DNA from: Flectonema sp. DT1601
Lineage: Eukaryota > Euglenozoa > Diplonemea > Diplonemida > Diplonemidae
Length of the DNA: 64,000 bases
Reading direction: 5' to 3'
Assembly (NCBI GenBank): GCA_964019425.1
Contig: OZ025806.1
Location: forward strand, 739,374-803,373
Position numbers and translations under genes: made by a program. Shown piece by piece: positions 61,103 through 64,000 of this stretch (positions within the stretch are counted from its first letter, which is position 1; each line of letters opens with the position of its first letter). The notes under the pieces were generated by a model. The model was not told the DNA's origin. It worked only from the letters and a program-made list of their open reading frames with translations, and did not search any database.

Positions 61103-63606
61103 ATGAAAGTATTCTCAGCACTGTTCTCACTGTTGCTTGCTGAGAGTGTTAATTCCCAGCCAGTGTGTTTGAAAGAAGGATTATGTGAAACTCAAGTGAC
61201 AGATGTTGTCAATGATCTCAGAGCCAGGATTACAGATCGTCTACAATCTGAAGTCGAGAGTAACTTAGGGATCGCACCGACAGTTGTTAAACTAACTTCT
61301 GATGCTTTTAGTCACGGCATCTTACAACATGATATGAGTAACGCTAATTTTGAAGGAGCGCTTCTTGAACACTTTTGGAATCAATTGCAAAACTTCGAAG
61401 AAGTAGACTGGGTGTACTTCGGACATGGAACGACAGGCGATTTCATCGGTTTTCGCAGAGCCTACGCATGTGAAATGAGCGCATCCTTAACTTGCAACTA
61501 CGGATCTGGAGTACCTACGGCAGGAGCACCAACATTAACTGCAGGTACACTAGTTCGCTTGATAACAACTGGAACAACAGTTAACGCTTTCTCTACTAAT
61601 CCGAGTGGTGATACAGGAAGTGATGCTGTTGCTCAGTTATATTCTGAAACCGGATACGTCACAACAACCAGAGATTGGTACACATTCGGGCTCCAGCAAG
61701 GATCTGGTTGGACTGCGCCGTACGTTTTTTCAGGAGGACGATTCGGAATTTCTTACGTCCAGAGAATCACGATTGGAGGGGTGGTTGTTGGAGTTCTTGC
61801 TGCTGACTACGAAATGGACTTCTTATCAAACTTTATTAACAATATTCCTGTTGCGGGTAACAGTTATTTATTCGTGGTATCAGCCACTGGAGAGTTACTT
61901 GCAAACAATAAAGGAACTTCAGTGATTAGTAACAACAGCCCTCTGCAGGCATCAGCAAGTGAAGAACCATTCAAGTCACTCACGGCTGCTGTTCAAGCAG
62001 CGGAGCCGAGGTTTAGCGATCCAGCTGCTACATGGACAGCGATAACAAAAGAAACAACTGTTGGTCAAGCAGCTGTATCAGGAGTCACATATAAATATGA
62101 TGCTATTGGTATTCAGTACAACCAGTTAAAATGGATGGTTGTCATCGCTTCGGTTTCTGGAGACTTCTACGTCGCTGAACGAAACAACATATTAAACTGC
62201 GTTGAGCAATACCATTGTCGTGGTATACTCTCTACTGCAGCAAGTGATCTTCGCTTTCGTACTCTCTCACATTTACGATTAGAGATTAACAACTACCTCG
62301 GTTCAGCTTTATCAGCGATACGTGACTTAGATCAAATATACAACAATGGTAACTTTGCTGAAAATTGGTGCACTACCTGTGGTATGATCGACATCGAAAA
62401 TGCTGTTGAGCGAGACAATCTAAAAAAGTACATCAAATCAATTATGACGGCATACACAGAACTCTATTGGGTGTACGTTGGTTTTGAAGGGGGTCGTTTT
62501 ATTGGATACAAACGTGTTCCTGGTCAAACTGATCCAGTGCTGTGGACATGTCACCCACCAAATGACTATACAACGGCTTCTTGTCAACAGGCTGCATTTT
62601 ATACTTCAGATACGGAACCTTTAGGTGCAGCATCAGAGGTAGTTACGGGACAACATCCTACCACTCGTCCCTGGTATACGGATGCTATCAGTAATAACTT
62701 GGGGTTACAACAGGTATGTTTTTCTTCTTGTTGTAATTCGATAAAGCATACCCAACAGCAATAATAATTAAAAAAAAAAAAAAAAAATGAATAACACTCA
62801 GGCACTATGGACAGAGCCGTATCAGTTTGGAGAAGTCAGCGGCACCGTCGTTGGAATTTCAGCAGTTAAACGAGCATTGAATGGTGATTGGAGAACAGAT
62901 TCAACGATGGGTGTTTGGGCTGCTGATTTCTCACTAAGTGGAATTTCAGCATTCATGAAAGAGTTTAGCGTCGCCAACACTATTGTGATGTACATCATGG
63001 ATAGAAAAGGAACGCTCATAGCGTCAAACAAAGATCTCCCAACCATGGTAAAGGCCTCACAGGTATGTCTCTCATAGTACACTACAGACTCGGAGCAAAG
63101 TCACGGCTTCCGCATTTTTGGAGTCATTTTTACTGAAATTATACAAATATGGAACTCACAGTTATTAAGAAAAAAAAAAAAAAAAACAGTCAACGAACGC
63201 ACTCGTAGCAGCAACGGCTGGACTGGTTGGACAAGCAACTTCTTCGATACAACATTTGATCCACGAGGGAGATAATCAGTTTTACTTTGTTGACTACACA
63301 AAGATAACAGATACAAGTACTGATATAATTCAATCGTATGACTGGACTTTAGTAATTGTAACTCCAGAAGCAGAAGTTTACAACATCGACATTATTGACA
63401 ATGTCTCAGACGATGATGATGGTCTTGCCGGATGGGCAATCGCTGTCATCATTGTAAGTGTTCTCGTCTGCATTCTTATTATCGCAACTGGCGTCATGTA
63501 CGCTAAAGGAATGTTATGCTGCTCTGGTAGTGAACCTGAATCGAAGAGAGAAGAAGAAGAAATAGAAGTTGAGGACCACCATTCGGTACAAAGTAACGAA
63601 GTTTAA
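61103..63606 (+). CDS. Receptor-like double-Cache protein, three exons (tandem paralog)
   Basis: Exons are 61103-62713, 62802-63062 and 63190-63606, giving 762 residues. Introns are 88 and 127 bases, both GTATG...CAG and phase 0. The architecture equals that of the 57213 gene: signal peptide (MKVFSALFSLLLAESVNS), half 1 (NFEEVDWVYFG, FIGFRRAYACE, VLAADYEMDFLSNFI), half 2 (YTELYWVYVGF, FIGYKRVPG, RPWYTD, MGVWAADFSLSGISAFM), one membrane helix (~705-726) and a short acidic tail (KREEEEIEVED). Spliced half 2 aligns end to end with the intronless paralog, which confirms the introns. The two genes form a tandem duplicate pair with no linked cytoplasmic signalling domain. Confidence 0.88.
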
Positions 63607-64000
63607 AAACAAGGCATTCTAATCATCGAGTAGCTTTATGGCGATGAAGGCTTTTAGAGTTACTACTAAAGTGTTTAATACGGGTAATGCAAAGAAAATT
63701 GACTTCTCCCAAAACCTATAAGAAAACAACATCTTTCGGTTGAGGCTGACTGTCTCCCGCCAAGATCGAGGAAGTTGAGCATCTTTGTTGATAGAAAATA
63801 AATATCAACGTCTCTCCTACGGGGTATCTTCCTGTGGGGGTTTTTAGTGGATGTCGTTTTTTTTTTCTTCTTTTTTTTTTTGGTTGTTATTGTTGAGCAA
63901 TCATCATCATCTCTCCTATCTCTGTATTTTACCCCTTTCTTTTTTTATCCTAGCAACAGATTGTGAGGACAACTTTGTATTCTTGCTAAGGAAGAACGTT
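63607..64000. other. 3' flank of the second Cache gene, no gene seen
   Basis: Contains a 7-bp hairpin (GTTGATA/TATCAAC, nine-base loop) at 63787-63809, 180 bases after the stop codon. T tracts and mixed sequence run to the window end. The next gene, if any, starts outside. Confidence 0.6.

Overview
This is eukaryotic nuclear DNA, AT-rich, with the standard genetic code. About 22 protein-coding genes, all on the + strand, lie between noncoding stretches packed with poly(T), poly(A) and short simple repeats. Nearly every gene has a splice-acceptor-like AG 1-65 bases before its ATG, usually after a pyrimidine-rich tract. Neighbouring genes are often only 100-200 bases apart. A one-strand array with an acceptor before each gene is what polycistronic transcription with spliced-leader trans-splicing looks like, as in Euglenozoa. 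A few genes also carry short GT-AG cis-introns, which would suit a diplonemid, euglenid or bodonid relative better than a trypanosomatid. No spliced-leader RNA gene was found, so the lineage is inferred and not proven.

Layout. 1-5.3 kb: the end of a cysteine-rich protein, TRAPPC4 in three exons, and a large DysF-domain membrane protein. 5.3-9.8 kb: gene desert with a long TTTC microsatellite. 9.9-15.7 kb: a mitochondrial-type acyl-CoA synthetase (ACSF2-like), a one-pass membrane protein, a helical protein with a prenylation-type tail, and an inositol polyphosphate kinase. 15.7-25.3 kb: two more deserts around one disordered-protein gene. 25.3-34.1 kb: a tiny membrane protein, a coiled-coil protein with a Tudor/SH3-like module, a 1176-residue IQ-motif protein, a ubiquitin-like/ankyrin protein, and an RIIa/F-box-like protein.

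34.6-49 kb: prefoldin subunit 5, PP1 inhibitor-3 (PPP1R11/YPI1 family), a second Tudor-like coiled-coil protein, a disordered protein, a large ankyrin-pseudokinase protein, a membrane-anchored adenylate kinase, and another one-pass membrane protein. 49-64 kb: a 2185-residue EGF-like type I membrane protein, a bacterial-type cytidylate kinase with two introns, and two tandem receptor-like proteins with duplicated Cache-type ectodomains.

The window reads as a housekeeping and signalling neighbourhood, not one pathway. The most unusual features are the cis-introns, which have an A-rich tract where a polypyrimidine tract is expected and often a hairpin in the middle. Next are the Cache receptors with no cytoplasmic effector, the ankyrin-pseudokinase, and modules shared between genes of the window. 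No transposon, virus-like element, CRISPR array, rRNA or convincing tRNA was seen.
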